A stretch of DNA of 64,000 nt from Psettodes erumei (GCA_016785225.1 JAFBJZ010000782.1:1116001-1180000), one strand, 5' to 3'. Counted from the stretch's first letter, positions 24,718-37,530 are shown. The notes: a model not told the origin generated them from the letters alone. A program made the numbers and translations.

Positions 24718-24810
24718 AGTCGGTAAAGCACAGGTGTGTCTAATAACTTTTACAAATGGCTCTTTTCTATTAAAGTATTTTATTTTATTTACACCTGTGC
24801 TTTTTCGACT
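24718..24810. repeat. Inverted repeat, 20-nt arms, MITE-like
   Basis: The left arm at 24718-24737 (AGTCGGTAAAGCACAGGTGT) and the right arm at 24791-24810 are reverse complements at 18 of 20 positions, with a 53-nt AT-rich spacer. This is compatible with the terminal parts of a small non-autonomous DNA transposon (AGCACAGGTGTG followed by TCTAATAAC is familiar from fish repeats). Confidence 0.55.
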
Positions 24811-27634
24811 GTGATATTTACATGTCTTCTGTGAATGACATAATGTGTAAGTATAATGAACTGTGTTCGGAGCAGGATTATTATTATTATAAGCGTTGTA
24901 TGTTATGACATGTACATTAAACAACTGTCAAATAAATTTTCAAACAGACAAAGACAAGAATTTAGTGTATGTGACAGCGGTGGATAAATAATGGGGTGCA
25001 TATTCTTTTTTACACCAGTCTGTGGATCATTTTCTGTTCTGTGGGTTCCACTTGCTGCAGCCCATCCAAAAACAGACCCTGGCAAATGCGATTCTTTCGG
25101 CCTTTTAAAATCTCCTGATAGGTGCAGGCATTAACACAAACCGAGAACACAAAGGCCACAGCCTTATGTATTATCTCCCTCTCACAGAGTATGGACGTAG
25201 GACATTAATCACTGCAAAGTCACACCTCAGCAAAGACACACATGCACACTAACACACTCTAGTGCTTTATAGCCAGGGCTGATTCAGTCAAATGTATATA
25301 ACCCTTCTCAGGCACTATTAGTATTTGTTCAATTGATTTCACCTTCTTGACAGAACATAATAACCCATGGCTCTAATGGCTTCTAGTTAAAAATACTAAA
25401 TTAATATTTCAGTGGCTGAGTAATTACTAATGAATCAAGGACAAAGGGCGAGTGCAAAGTCATTGACTCCAGAGGGGGAAACGCTCTGTTTTATTTTGAA
25501 GTCGTCTTATTTCCAAATTCTCAAAGCCAGAAAAGTCATGCCCACACTTCTGCTCCTTTTTTAAAGACAAAAACAAAGGCTTGTTACATTGTATAGACAG
25601 GTGTACAAATGCAAGGATTTTGGTCGCCATGAACTATTTAAAGCATATTTTACATGGAAGATGTGTGCCTCGTCCATAATATATTACAATTTTACATAAT
25701 GACACCATTTCATGTTTAATGCAGTGAAGATAGTTTTTATTCTATTTCTTATTCTCTGCAACTGCCGTTCCTTCTTTCACAGATCAACCAAGTGATTTTT
25801 CTCCTCCGAACCACTTATTGTGCAAAATAACTCCACAATGCAGAGCAAGTGCAGGGTTCCTTCGGATCTATTCACTAAAACCTGGTGTAATTACACTGGC
25901 AGACTGCTGACTTTAGGTAAAATGATGAGAAATGAGCTTCTGATGAAGACCTTGCCTGGAGTGCCTGAGTGAATTTATGTCCTTTCCCAATCCCCCCACC
26001 GCCTGCCCACCCACCACCCACCCTATAGTCGAGGTGGAGGGAGAGAACAGAGAAAAACAGGAAGAGGAGAGAGAGGGGAGGGAGAAAAAGGACAAACGTA
26101 CTAGATTTTAATAAGGAGTTGTCACAGCAGATAGGCTGGCCCTACATCAACCATGCAGAAGCTTTGGGAGATCTGCCAACGGGTGCTGAACACAGCTCTG
26201 CTCCACTTGGGCTCCCCAAGGACTCGTAGTCGCAAAATGAAATTTCACAACTCGACTGTACTCCTGTACAGCCGAGGCAAACACTTTATTTCTGTGCTCA
26301 TCCTGTCCAGCAGAACCGTTATCATGCTATGTGACCTCTGAACCCTGACCTCCACCTCAAAACTACCCCCTCGACCCCATACAGAACCTCCATCATTTAT
26401 TGGCGATTTTAGAAATCCTAAGAAATCCCACACATCCCACCTTTTTGACACCTTCATTTTAATTCAACCTCTGTCTTTACTTAACACTTTTATAGCATTT
26501 TTGAATGCACGATATATGGCTGCCCTGTGTTATAATAATATAATAATTAATACACAGATTCCTATTAGATATTTTTTTTTAAAATCAGTCATCATTAACA
26601 ACATTTCAGTGTGTGAATGATCCCTTGACTCCTCAAGATGGAAAATCAAATGTTTTTTTGTGTTGTATTAGAACAGTATTTTTAATGATTCCCATTTCAG
26701 TTCCCACACAATTATTCACATAATGTCAGCATGCTCACACATGTCACTGTAACTAATTAATTGTAAATAAAAACAAATACATGACAGATTGATCAAAGTT
26801 ACTATTGAAGTTTTTTTTTCAAATTAAGAAGGGAGATGGTACACTACTAAAACAACAACCACTGCAAGAACAACAAAAAAACCCCTATCTTCTGCCTCAC
26901 CTCCCTACAAATAAGGTTCAGGTGCATGCAGCCACCATGTCTTTTGCTAATAGCATGGTTTCTTCTCTGCAATGTCTTGTGTATTGTCAGGGGAAATCAT
27001 TATCACTGCGGCTTCAGGATACAGATACTGCAAAAAATAAAATCATTTTTAGATTCAGAAAGGGTGAAGTTGATTGATGTGCACCCTGTGATTTGTCATC
27101 CCAACCTCAGCGCTGCCAACGAAAATTCCTAATGGATTTTCTTGGGCTGCATGGAATACATTCTATTTAACGATACTTGATCATGTCCTGGGGAAGTGTT
27201 GAGTGATGTCACCTCCATTTTTTATTTTTTTTTATTTTTATTTAGAGTTTCTTTCTTTTAACTTCACTTCAACAAATTCTACTACATGTGTCGGTCTATT
27301 ACACAAGATCTAAAAACATATCCATTTAAATTACAGGTTGTAATGCAGCAAAATAGGATGGACAACGTTATGCATGAATTTGGGACCATTTGACTTTGCT
27401 GCCCTCTGAGGGAACACAGAGAACCAAAAGATTCAAACTTTTATTCATGTTAGCCATGTTGTACCACTTTGAAAAAGCTCTTTTCTATTGCAGAAATTTT
27501 GAAGTTAGTGATGCTGATAGTGGTTGCAGGAAGTCATCATGCCACCACACTTCTAGCACATGTTTTTTAAAAGTATGTGCAAATGAATTTTGCTCTTTCA
27601 ATTTCTGGGGTCACTTGGTACTTTGAAAACAGGT
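24811..27634. other. Non-coding stretch with a candidate regulatory block
   Basis: No gene recognised. The 25240-25520 block is a possible conserved element (GGCTGAGTAATTACTAATGA near 25412, CATTGACTCC near 25462). A purine tract lies at 26030-26092. T-runs at 26570-26580 and 27217-27245 are simple sequence. Confidence 0.4.
26030..26092. repeat. Polypurine tract (GA-rich)
   Basis: Nearly all-purine plus strand (GGAGGGAGAGAACAGAG... AGAGAGAGGGGAGGG). Such tracts can form triplex DNA, but none of that can be judged from sequence. Confidence 0.75.
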
Positions 27635-27730
27635 AATGGATGATTTTGTGTAGCAAGCCCTAGACTTTGACACTGGAGACCATGGTTCATGTCTCCTCTC
27701 CAAACAGAAGTGATGTTTTTTTTAAATTTT
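27635..27730. repeat. Possible tRNA-related repeat fragment
   Basis: TGGAGACCATGGTTCATGTC followed by TCCTCTCC contains a GGTTCATGTCTCC string close to a degenerate tRNA B box, plus a 6-bp stem GGAGAC...GTCTCC. No A box is visible upstream at the right spacing, so it is only a weak SINE candidate. Confidence 0.25.
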
Positions 27731-30700
27731 TTAAACCATGTAGGTGGTAGAAAATGCCCATATGAGCCATTTGTACAGTATTTGACTGATCTTTTATAGC
27801 CTGACAAAATTATTACAACATGTAATATGGTGATTATGCCTTATCTTGGATTAAATGGTAACAGTATATACAGTTTGAATTAAGAGACATTGAGCACTTT
27901 CTCTTCCTCAGGCTCAAAAATAACAAGACAATCTGACATCTGATGATGACCTAAGTGTGAATTGTCAGAGAAATTATCAAGGATAACTGGAGAAAGACTA
28001 TGTTTTTGTGTTATTCCCCAGCAAGAAAGCAAGAAACACAGTAAGAGCCTTGTGCAGGAAACCATCCATCAAACAACACTGAGCATGGCAGTGTAAATCA
28101 TTAGCTTGGTCAAGCAAATTGCCTTGAGACACAAAACAGAACCTCTATTTTGGACAGCCTGTAGCCACAATATTGACCTCATTGGTACAAACATGACAGT
28201 GTCAGCCTCTTTACTATGTGTACTTATTCTTTCCTTGAACCAGTGTGAATTATGGTGATTTTGGACACGATGGTGCTCAGTGTGTGATGTCAGCATTCAC
28301 ATGTAATCCAACGTTGCCTAGCTACAGAGCAGCTTTGTTCAAAAGTGGATGCCAAGAATGGCCTTGTCTGCTCATCCAGCTGCAATCACCATGCCTGTCA
28401 CCTGTGCTTAAAATCACATGTATTAATCTCAGGGATGACATATGATACATAAAATTCAGTGTTCAGTCTATAGTACCCAAGATACAAAATAGAGATGGTG
28501 TAGTCACTGTTCCCTTTTCCATCTTTTGTCTATTGCATTAACTGCAAATGATGAAAAAAATATAAAGCAGATGCATACTGTTCCATGCAATGTTCACAAT
28601 AATACACTGGCATAATAAACATCACAAAGAATGTAGCATTTGGACAGCTTTGCCACTTGACCAATCATTGTCAATCAAGAGCAGTGTTCCCATTACAAGT
28701 GCCTGATATAGCCCTGCAATCCCCCTGCTCGCATATTGCAAATTGCTTTGTGTAACATAGTTGCATAATCCACATAATAGAAGAGAAATAAAGTGCATTG
28801 AAAGGTTATTTGGAAAAGGTCACATGGCAAAATCCACCAGTAGTCATTCCCCAAATGATATCTGCTGTGCTACTTGTCTCATCCTCTTAATATCTGCAGA
28901 TAACTTTCAGTCAGCCAACCACACTGCATAAGATCGAGGCATGCAGTGTGCAAGTGGGACACTGATTAGTGTTGGAATTTTAAGACAAAAAAAGTAATCA
29001 TATTAAGTTGTGTGTGGAATAGGTTAGGTTTTGTGTTTATAACCAACAAAGTGCTGTTTATGGTATGAGTATTTGTAATTCCTGCACCACTGGTGGAGAG
29101 TCTGTACCTTGGAGTATCATCAGTACCTCATGGCATCATAGATCTCTGTTCAGTTCACTGTGAATAATTATGTTAAAGTTCATGTTTTCAGCAGGGGCCA
29201 AGGCCTATTGCCGGGCCCTATTATAAATCAGAAAGCCTGGAAGGCAGGGCAAAAGGTGCATATTTTTAAGATTCAGGTGCATTATTTATGATGTAGAATT
29301 CTTCAGTGGTACAGTGCAAGTTAATAAACCACAGGGTATGATCATTTCAACCCTTGTTATTTTTCTCCTCAGAAACCACAGCGTAGTACAAGAGGCATTT
29401 TGTGTTGACCATCTATCAAAGCAAACAAATTAAAATATAACCTCTCCAATTACACTGCTTGTGTTAGCAGTAGTCTTCCCCAGCCCAAAAACACACCTTG
29501 CATGTTTCGCAGATGCATCATCCTAAGGGATATTTGTCTGTTTTGGAGCTGCGTTATGCTATGTGCTAAAAATGTCCAATGATATGTAGTGCTGTTTTCT
29601 ACAAAGAGCTGAAAGTATTCTCCAGAACAGCAAGCTGGATCCCAAGTGAACTGGTTGGTACTATGGCCTCACTGACATGCCTATTACTGTTTTTTTCTGC
29701 CTCTCGTGCTGCTACTGCTGCTGAGGCTGTGTTTTGTTTTTTTTTATCACAGACCTGGGCTGGGGGAATTGGGCCTTGATAAGATGGAGCACTGATTTCC
29801 ACAGTCAGCCATTCACCTGAGTTTTCACTGTGATGGCCCAACAAGGAGCACAAACCCCTCAATTACTAAACCTGATAAAAGATCACAATCTGTTGCACCA
29901 TGGCTATCAAGGAATACATTAATGGATGACCTGTAGGAATCAAGAACTGACCCTTGTATCATATTGTTCTGGGTGTTCTGTCAACTGCAATTTAAGTTTA
30001 AAACCTTTGACCACAAATTTCATTGTAAAGTAATAAAATACTATAAATCTTATAAATTATTAAATGATTGATTTGTGTTTTATCCTTTTTTAAAGATACA
30101 CACATACACACATAAAAATGTGCATCTCTCATGGGAACTTTTGATAGGATCCACACCATTTTCTGTCATTATAAGCAAAAGGACAGAAAAAAATGTTTTT
30201 CATATAATATTGCAATGATTATTCCTTGTGTCAAGACTCAAAACTGCTATCTTGTTCTGAGGAAATTACACCCAAATCCTACCTGGCTTTATGGTGTAGC
30301 AGCAATAAATCATGAAAAAATCTGAGGTGCATTTGGTTGACTGATATTCCATATTGGCATATATACAGGCAACAGGGGTTCCTTAACAGCAAATGAAATA
30401 CATTGGCACAGGGAATAGAGGAGCAACACAATCTAAATCACTGAAATCAGAATTGCTGCAACTGATTATCTTTTACTTGACAGTGACATGTAATTCACTA
30501 CCCTCCAAAGAACGAAGACGTAAACAAAAGAGAAGAAACAACACAAACAACCAGTGGCAATCTCCCCCCAAGTTTAGCATACTTGGTACAGTCCAGTGAT
30601 ACTAATTAGCAGCAGCAGCTGTAGTTTCCGTTGCAATTAGAGACCCTTGAAGATAAGTGTGTTTCCAGTATGTTTAATTTCATCCTTGTCTCAGGAAAGG

Positions 30701-30814
30701 AACAGAAGTTATTTAGTCGACAAAATAAAAAAAGGTGCTGCACATTTTATTCTTCCTGGTTTTCCAGCACATCCCAGCACCTTTGGGCCTCCCTTCTCTT
30801 GCTTAACTGCTTAA
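27731..30814. other. Non-coding stretch
   Basis: No gene recognised. Calm blocks at 28640-28760 (CATTGTCAATCAAGAGCAGTG) and 29180-29340 (GGGGCCAAGGCCTATTGCCG) could be regulatory, but only cross-species comparison can tell. Confidence 0.45.
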
Positions 30815-31195
30815 GCAAGAATGAGTGTGTTACATTTGACTCAGATTTTGATTCAGTTTCCCTCGGATCCCAACAGTGTAGCTACAACATCAAGTCCTTT
30901 TCTCTTTGGCCTTAACTGTAAAAAGCTATCGCTGCCTTTCATTTCCTGCCACATCTGTTACTTCAACTTCCCCTTAGGTAGTAGTCACTCCTTGCACCAC
31001 AAAGAGACTGTGTCCCATGTGGTGCCCTTTCTGAAATGGCTTCCGGTGCCTTTTAAGAATCGATTTTAAGACCTCAGTATGTACTTTTAAGGAATTGTAA
31101 TCCTGCTGCGACATACAGTGTCTCTTAGATCTTTCAATCCCTCAGGTTTCCACTATATCTTGCAGGTCATCTGACCTGAAGTATCTGGCTGTACT
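30815..31195 (+). pseudogene. L2-clade LINE reverse transcriptase fragment, broken
   Basis: This is a relic of the C-terminal part of an L2-type non-LTR retrotransposon ORF2. One frame at about 30815-30870 reads CVTFDSDFDSVS, matching the L2 segment G-V-TFDSDLSF. Another, up to 31069, reads HVVPFLKWLPVPFKNRF, matching the hallmark HITPVL-SLHWLPV-FRIDFK of L2 elements. Between them, GTTACTTCAACTTCCCCTTA corresponds at the nucleotide level to the DYCNSLL segment. The pieces lie in different frames with stops between them, so the copy is dead. The start, endonuclease domain and 3' tail are absent. L2 clade is well supported by the motif; the exact family is not. Confidence 0.72.
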
Positions 31196-31850
31196 ATTTT
31201 CTATGGAGAAGAAGAAGAACAACAAAGGGATAATCTCTTTTGGAGTGTTGCCTCAAGTTTGTGCCCAAGATTTCATGTTCCATTGACAATGAACATGGTT
31301 TAAGTCCATGTGTGAGTATACACAGTGTATTGGTATTGTCTTTTGTTTGATCCACATGTGATTTTATATGCCTTTCTCAGAAACAAATTGTCCACTGCAG
31401 TTGTCAACATCCTTCACAGGCAGGGCAAATAACTGGATCAACACCTCTCTGACAGAGTGCCAACAAAACCTGAATATGATAAGCCTCATAACGGTAGGAA
31501 TTATTGCAGGTCAGTTATATATTGGCTGTAGCTTTGTGCATCTAATAAACTGTCGACTCAGTGCATGCTTTACACCATAAAAAAATTATCCATGTAGGGT
31601 AGGTGTGCACGGGCCACTCATCTGGCAGCTCAAAGAACAGATTCTGCTCCAGCAAACCTGTCATAAAAAACTGAAGGTCCACAAAGATATCCAGTGTTGG
31701 AAGGAGTATCACAGGTCTGAGTTGAGTATGTACGCAGTTGTCAGTTTACAACATCGTTAACACCTCAGCAGGTCAATGCCCTGGCCCCATCATACTGTAC
31801 ACAACCTAGAAATAGTCATTCTTGACCTCCTCCAAAATATGTTGGGCTCA
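31196..31850. other. Non-coding stretch between two transposon relics
   Basis: A GAAGAAGAAGAACAACAA tract at about 31207-31224 is the only low-complexity feature. Nothing else recognised. Confidence 0.5.
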
Positions 31851-32667
31851 TACAGTCTAGGCCATTACTATTTGGACAGTTAGATATGTTTAGTTCTTCA
31901 GGCATTGAGCTTGAGCACACTCAATTTGAAATAAAATAATGGATACTACATTAAAGTGCCAAGTCTCTCTCTGTAATTTGTCGCTTTAATTAAAGAAAAG
32001 GCTGCTTTGATTTGAGTTGGTTTTCATCAGTATTGAATGAACTGTGTGTGAGATATAGCCCTTTTAACACATAGTGCACAGATTGCAAGGGTTGAGAAGT
32101 AATTGCAAACTTGGCTGTTAAATGTTTCTTGAGTAACGGTGTATGCTTTCAAGAGCTCACACGTGACTCAGAGCTGATTGAGAATAAACAGTTGCCATTC
32201 AGATTCAGGTGGAGCTATCTGTCAATATCATGAGTGAAGAAGTGACTATGAACATGAAGAAGATAGTAATGAGGTTCAACAACAAGCAAAAAAATCTATC
32301 AGTGATAACGCCAAAATCAAAGGCACTCTATAAAAGCAGGTGTGCACAGAGAGAGTAGTGAGGTATCCAAAGACAACAAGTGGATGACAGCAAAACTTGC
32401 ACACCAGCTTTTATTGATGATTTCACTATTAATGAAAGCAACAGGATGAATGCAGAGGCACACAGAAGCATTCTGTGCACTCAGTTTCAATCAAAAACCC
32501 TCAATGACAGACACTGTATCCTTCAGCAGGACGATGATGATAAACATATGGCCAAAGCAACTGAAGAGCTCTTCAGGGTGAAGGGGTGGAAAATCCGAGG
32601 CAATTCCAGTGTGTTTTTGGGTAAAGAGTCTTCAGTTCAGCCCAAGCCAGCACAAAGGTATTTGTAA
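31851..32667 (+). mobile_element. Tc1/mariner-type transposon relic with broken transposase
   Basis: The left end looks preserved. After a TA dinucleotide (31851-31852) the sequence starts CAGTCTAGGCCATTACTATT and continues TGGACAG, the terminus of a common teleost Tc1/mariner family. From 32380 a 95-codon frame matches the C-terminal half of Tc1-type DDE transposase. FIDDFTINESNRMNAEAHRS aligns with the region upstream of the second catalytic Asp, and ILQQDDDDKHMAKATEELF with the diagnostic QQDNDPKHTA-ATQE-L motif. N-P of DNDPKH is lost (reads DDDDKH). The frame ends before the third acidic residue (DD34E) segment. The expected right inverted terminal repeat was not found downstream, so the element is 3'-truncated and inactive. 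Confidence 0.8.
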
Positions 32668-34930
32668 AAGTGAATAAAAGAAATTCCATTATATGAATTA
32701 TTTTATTGCTATCATCAAATCCAAAATAATAACTCATCATTTAATTTCATGGGACATCCCATCAAATTAATTTCTTGCCTCAAGCTCTTCACTAATACCC
32801 AACCTCATCAAATAAATGATGAACCTTATTTACATACAAATCAGTATTCGCACATCACATACATGGCTCAATCTCCATCAGACACACACAAAAGCACGTC
32901 TACACACTGTCCTTCATCATCCTTTCTGCTGGTTCACCTTCTACTTGCAAATATTGTTTTTTGTTTCTTGTTATCCATTCACTGCCTTGCATGCTGCTGT
33001 GTTTTTATTTTTATTTTATTTTTTTTACCTGAATGCTGTTGTCTTGCCCAGAATAATGATTGTGCACAAAAGAAGGATGCCTGTACATGCATGGCAGACC
33101 CAACGACAGGGTTGACGGACCAGCTGAATTGAATTCATGTGTCTTTCTGATCGCCTTCTGTCTGCAGCTCTCTCTCTCTCTCTCTCTCTTATTCTTGACT
33201 TTTTCTCTCTCCTTCACACTCTGCATATTTTCTTGCATTTCCCAAATGGAGAGTTGACTTTGTTTTTACAATAACCATCTCGACTCAAACACAGTCTGTG
33301 AATTGTTAAACAAAATTGCTGTCTTGTGCGTGTCTCCATGCATGCATTTATATGTAATTCAGTTACTTTTTATTAGTCAGCCTCCTTTAGCACTGCTACT
33401 CTGCCATAGTAGAGGCCTGTCTGAGACCCAGACATTTTAGGTGTAATACTTGGTGAGAATATCCAAATCAAACATAGTTCAAGATGTGAACACATAACAG
33501 AGGCATCAGTAATATATGTAATATATGTGTTGTGGATATCCTGTAAAACCTCAATGAAACGTGGCCACTGATAAATAGTTGGGTGTGGAGACTGTATTGT
33601 TACTTCCAACATTTTCAAAAGGAAAGATGTAACAGTCCCAACTGATATTGAACATGTAACCATTTGAAGCTTTACTTCCTCTGATGTAGACAGATAGTTT
33701 TGAAATGTTTTCCACTGGTTGTTTGAACAAGCCCAAAAAGTAAGGGTTTTTCTCAGTGTTGTGTTTTCTCAGCACTGGATAAGCTGTTTTTAAGGATTGT
33801 AAGAGGAACAAAAACAACCTTGTTTGGCTTTGGAAAACATCACACTTCACAGGTAAAGTAAGTACATGTACAGTACATACACATACTTTGTCATGGTTAC
33901 ATTCATAAACATGTGGTCAAGGTCATAGAATGATTGCAGTTATAGATAACGAAACAATGTTGCCTTTCAGTTGGAAGTCCTTTCCATCCACCCCTACCTA
34001 CTTCCTCTCTATGTGGACTTTTACCTTAGCTCCTGCCATAATAACTAGAGCCACTGCAGGGCTTTGTCAGTTGCATATCAACATGTCATTCTGGAGCATT
34101 TGGTTGTGGCTTTAGAGGAAAATGTAACTATCTACAAGCTGCTTGGACAAAAGACCTGTAGCATTGGTTTTTCTGTGAGAGGAGTGTTTCAGAGTGTTGT
34201 ATCAATTACAGTATGTCTTTCCAGATGGTCACTGGTCAGATTTTCATCGTGATCTTGCTGTGACTTCGCCAAGAGACATGTGACACAACACTTTGAACCC
34301 CCTAACAATCATAGCTTGTGATCTTTCGATATGCAAAGCTGACAAGACAGAGATGGCCGGAGACATGGTGTCATAGCATCACTCAGTTTGCTATAAATGT
34401 GCTACACAGGAGAAAATGACTGTTGTGTGTCTTATGCTCATTTTCATTTTTTAACACCCCATGTTTGTTGGATCAGACCATTTTTATAGCAATATTCTAA
34501 CTCTTCATAAGTTTGTTTTTGAATTATCTGTTGCTGCTGATTGGTTTAAGTGTAAAATAGATGTTCATAAGAATGGAACACAATCCATATGACTTGATTG
34601 TTATGGAATAACAAGACTAACATTGGTTATTCAAGGCATTAATGTGAATGGTTTATTGTTTTTAGTATGGACAGGTAAATTTTAATACTGTTCAAGTGAG
34701 TTTTCTCAGCTGATCATGCTCCTTGACATTACAACATAATGTATTCTTTTTTCATTACTAAAGAATTTAAAAGGCAACAGTCTGTCCTTAAATTTTTCTA
34801 CATGTCGACCCCACAGTTTTCATTTCATAAGCATACATCACTCTTCACCAACATAGTACTATACATCTATATTTGTCTTGTGTATTGTATGATATTACTT
34901 AGAGCAAAGGGGGAAAAAAACTATTGTCAG
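32668..34930. other. Non-coding stretch
   Basis: AT-rich; contains the (CT)n below, a palindromic GTACATGTAC near 33862-33875, and no recognised exon. Overlapping frames at 32749-33132 are hydrophobic by T-richness and lack motifs. Confidence 0.5.
33168..33189. repeat. (CT)11 microsatellite
   Basis: Eleven CT units on the plus strand, followed by a T-rich pyrimidine tract to about 33215. Confidence 0.93.
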
Positions 34931-34949
34931 GTGTGTGTGTGTGTGTGTG
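34931..34949. repeat. (GT)9 microsatellite
   Basis: Short pure GT run preceding a locally GC-richer segment. Confidence 0.92.
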
Positions 34950-35280
34950 CAGTGAGCCCATCCTAAGGATAAAGGGTGTAATGTTCAGCCTCAGGCAGCT
35001 CAAAAGTGGTTGCTGTGCTTGGCACCTGGGACCCCTGTCTCTCCACAGGAATTGGCGTGAAGCCGGCAGCTTCTCTAAGAGCCAGGTGTTGTTTTATTTA
35101 TCTGAGAGCACAAGTGACCTTTCTAGAAGAACGCCGCAGAGAGACCTGCCTCCGAGGGCTGTCTGCTTCCCCTCTCTTCTCCTCTGTCACATACCTCCCA
35201 GTGAAGGATCGAGAGCCATCAACCCGGTCTATACCCACACTGTCAGAGAAACAAGCCCAACATGAACCTTCATATTTTGT
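34950..35280. other. GC-richer segment with exon-like texture, unassigned
   Basis: CpGs reappear (GGCGTGAAGCCGG, AACGCCGCAG, CTCCGAGG, ATCGAG, CCCGG). CCTGTCTCTCCACAG at 35035-35049 is a good splice-acceptor match, and CAG|GTGTTG follows 36 nt later. Two plus-strand frames of 92 and 113 codons overlap in different registers, with no known domain. I call no gene here; a regulatory element or non-coding exon remains possible. Confidence 0.25.
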
Positions 35281-36238
35281 TTAACTATGACACTGTCTGG
35301 TTCCCTAAAGTGTAAAACTTAAGTATGACTGTGCCCCCTGATGACAGTACCATTTTACTCTGTGGAAGGGCTATAAGTGCTTATATTGTTCTACAAAGCC
35401 ACTTTTTGACATTTAAATGTTAGGATGATTTGCCCCAAGACAGACACTGGCAGGATCAACAGCCTATCTTTTAATTATGTGCATATTGGAAAATGTTACT
35501 AATGTTTATTTAGCTTGGTGAAAGGTACGGAGGTCTATCTGGCAGATAGACTTCTTCTTCTTTTTATGTTTTACTACTTTTACCTTAACACCACAATTAT
35601 GTATTTGTTGTGTCAGGTTAAGAATAAAGAGAAATAAATGTTAGCATTTAACATTGAAAAACATTGCAGTTGCTCACAGTTGCTGAATTCTTCAGTGTCA
35701 GCGTTCAGTCACTATTTAAATTACATCACCAATATTTTTTGGCTGTGCCATTAGAGCTCATTAAACAGCTACAAGTTTTTAAACAAAATTTGCGATGGCA
35801 TCACTTTTATAGGAACCTGCCATCACCACCACATACTTGACAAAGAAAATGGTAGGTAGTTGGATATATAGAAGAAATTTTATGATATTATTCTGTATTA
35901 GAAATAATACAATATCATTGTAAAACTTTACTACCTACTACTCCATTAGTGCTGAAACTTGATACTACTAAGAATGCATCATCAATCAGACCTCATTGGT
36001 TACTGATTTTAATGCCATGACATATCATGGTGTCACAATTTAATATCAGTTACTAAATATCCAGTCACTCTTAGGAATGTCAGGCTGGTCAACAGTCTGC
36101 TCTTTCATGAGATTTGTCATAGAACAGCTTCAAGGTAAAACAAATGAAGATGGCAGTTTGAGCATAATGTGGACAGACTTGAACAAAAGCAGTCATGCCT
36201 GCCTGCAGTCACTCTAGTTCTAATTTCTCTTTGTTATA

Positions 36239-36257
36239 ATGTGTGTGTGTGGGGGGG
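36239..36257. repeat. (TG)6 followed by a G8 run
   Basis: TG repeats run straight into eight G residues, immediately before the X-box-like motif. Confidence 0.88.
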
Positions 36258-36271
36258 GTTACTATGGCAAC
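36258..36271. promoter_or_regulatory. RFX X-box-like motif
   Basis: GTTACTATGGCAAC has the paired half-sites of the RFX consensus (GTNRCC N0-3 RGYAAC) with one deviation. RFX proteins bind such sites in cilia and neural gene enhancers; activity here is inference. Confidence 0.35.
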
Positions 36272-37299
36272 ACACACCACCTTGTTTGTGTCTATGGTAC
36301 TTGGGAGAGCAGCTGTCATAAACCAAAGGTGAATATACAGGAAGGATTGATTTACCACCATCAGTGCAATCAATGTTCTGTGTTTTACTACATTCCAAAG
36401 GCTGATTACAAGAGCACATTGAAAGTCTGAAGAAAAAGTTATGTTACATGTTTTGAATTGCAGATACCACACAAATAAATAATTGTAATGCAATGTGTAT
36501 CCATGCTTTTCATCTGCAAATCATTCTACGCATTTAATTGCTTTGAATAAAGGTATAAAATTACGGTATTGGGAAAAAGTGCTTAGGTATCAGCAGTGCA
36601 AAAAAGAACAACTTATTATAGCCATAATTAGTCATCATGGTGGTATCAATGTGGCCTCTAAACCCCTTTTATTCTGTATTTAACCTCATTATTTCGGTGA
36701 CTAAACCCAGCTGAAATATGGTTTACTTTGTCCACTTCAAGAGAATTGTAAATGAAAGCAAAAAGGGAAGCGAGCATGTCAGAGCTACATGATGAATGGG
36801 GTCAGATAATGTCAGTAAATGCCATCAGATCAAAATCATTTTTCCAGCCATGGTCCGTGGCCTTGTGTTGTTTAGATTTGCTGCTCTGAAAATCCCTCCA
36901 GTATGTTAGTGATGAGAAGAGACACTGTAAACACACATCACCGCTGAAATAATATTATGATTAACTTAGCCTTGGGCTCAGGACCTTGTGTCTGGTCATA
37001 ACACAGATGAAGATTTTTTTTTTGGTTTAGTAAGTTCAGAGTTTCATACAAACTATTTGCAGCTGCATCTGTGCTAACACAGCCTATGTGTATAAAAAAA
37101 GAAGAAAAATATGCTAATTTGACTTCAGACAATTTTGCAAAGCACAACATGTAAACATCTATAATAACAAGTCCTAAATACAAAATTGGTCAGCCGTAGG
37201 ACACACACTGTATTATGTTGCTGATAAGCTGTTTAGACCCAAACAGCTGATACAGGGCACAGTGTAAGTGCTACAGTTGGACTCCAGTAGTCCAATGGT

Positions 37300-37530
37300 T
37301 TAGACGTTTAAGGTGGTTAAAATATATAATAAAAGTGTTGTACTCCCGTGAAAGTACTGTTACTGAAAATGAATTTTACTCAAGTAGAAGTAAAATGAAA
37401 GAATGTTCTCAGATGTATAAAGCAAGTCACTTAAAATGTGCTTTGAGTAATTGTTAGTGTTACATTTTAAAAGGGTGAATTAGAGGAGTAAAATGGTTAT
37501 ATGGGGAGAAAAATAATATATTGAAATACT
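37300..37530. repeat. Possible 'ACTCAAGTAAAAGTA'-type repeat fragment
   Basis: AAGTACTGTTACTG followed by TTTTACTCAAGTAGAAGTAA resembles the end region of hAT-like non-autonomous elements that are abundant in fish. No paired inverted end was found. Confidence 0.35.

Larger units (their letters stand above)
35281..37299. other. Non-coding stretch, nothing firm
   Basis: AT-rich; no exon or transposon recognised apart from the short GT/G tract and RFX-like motif listed below. Confidence 0.5.
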
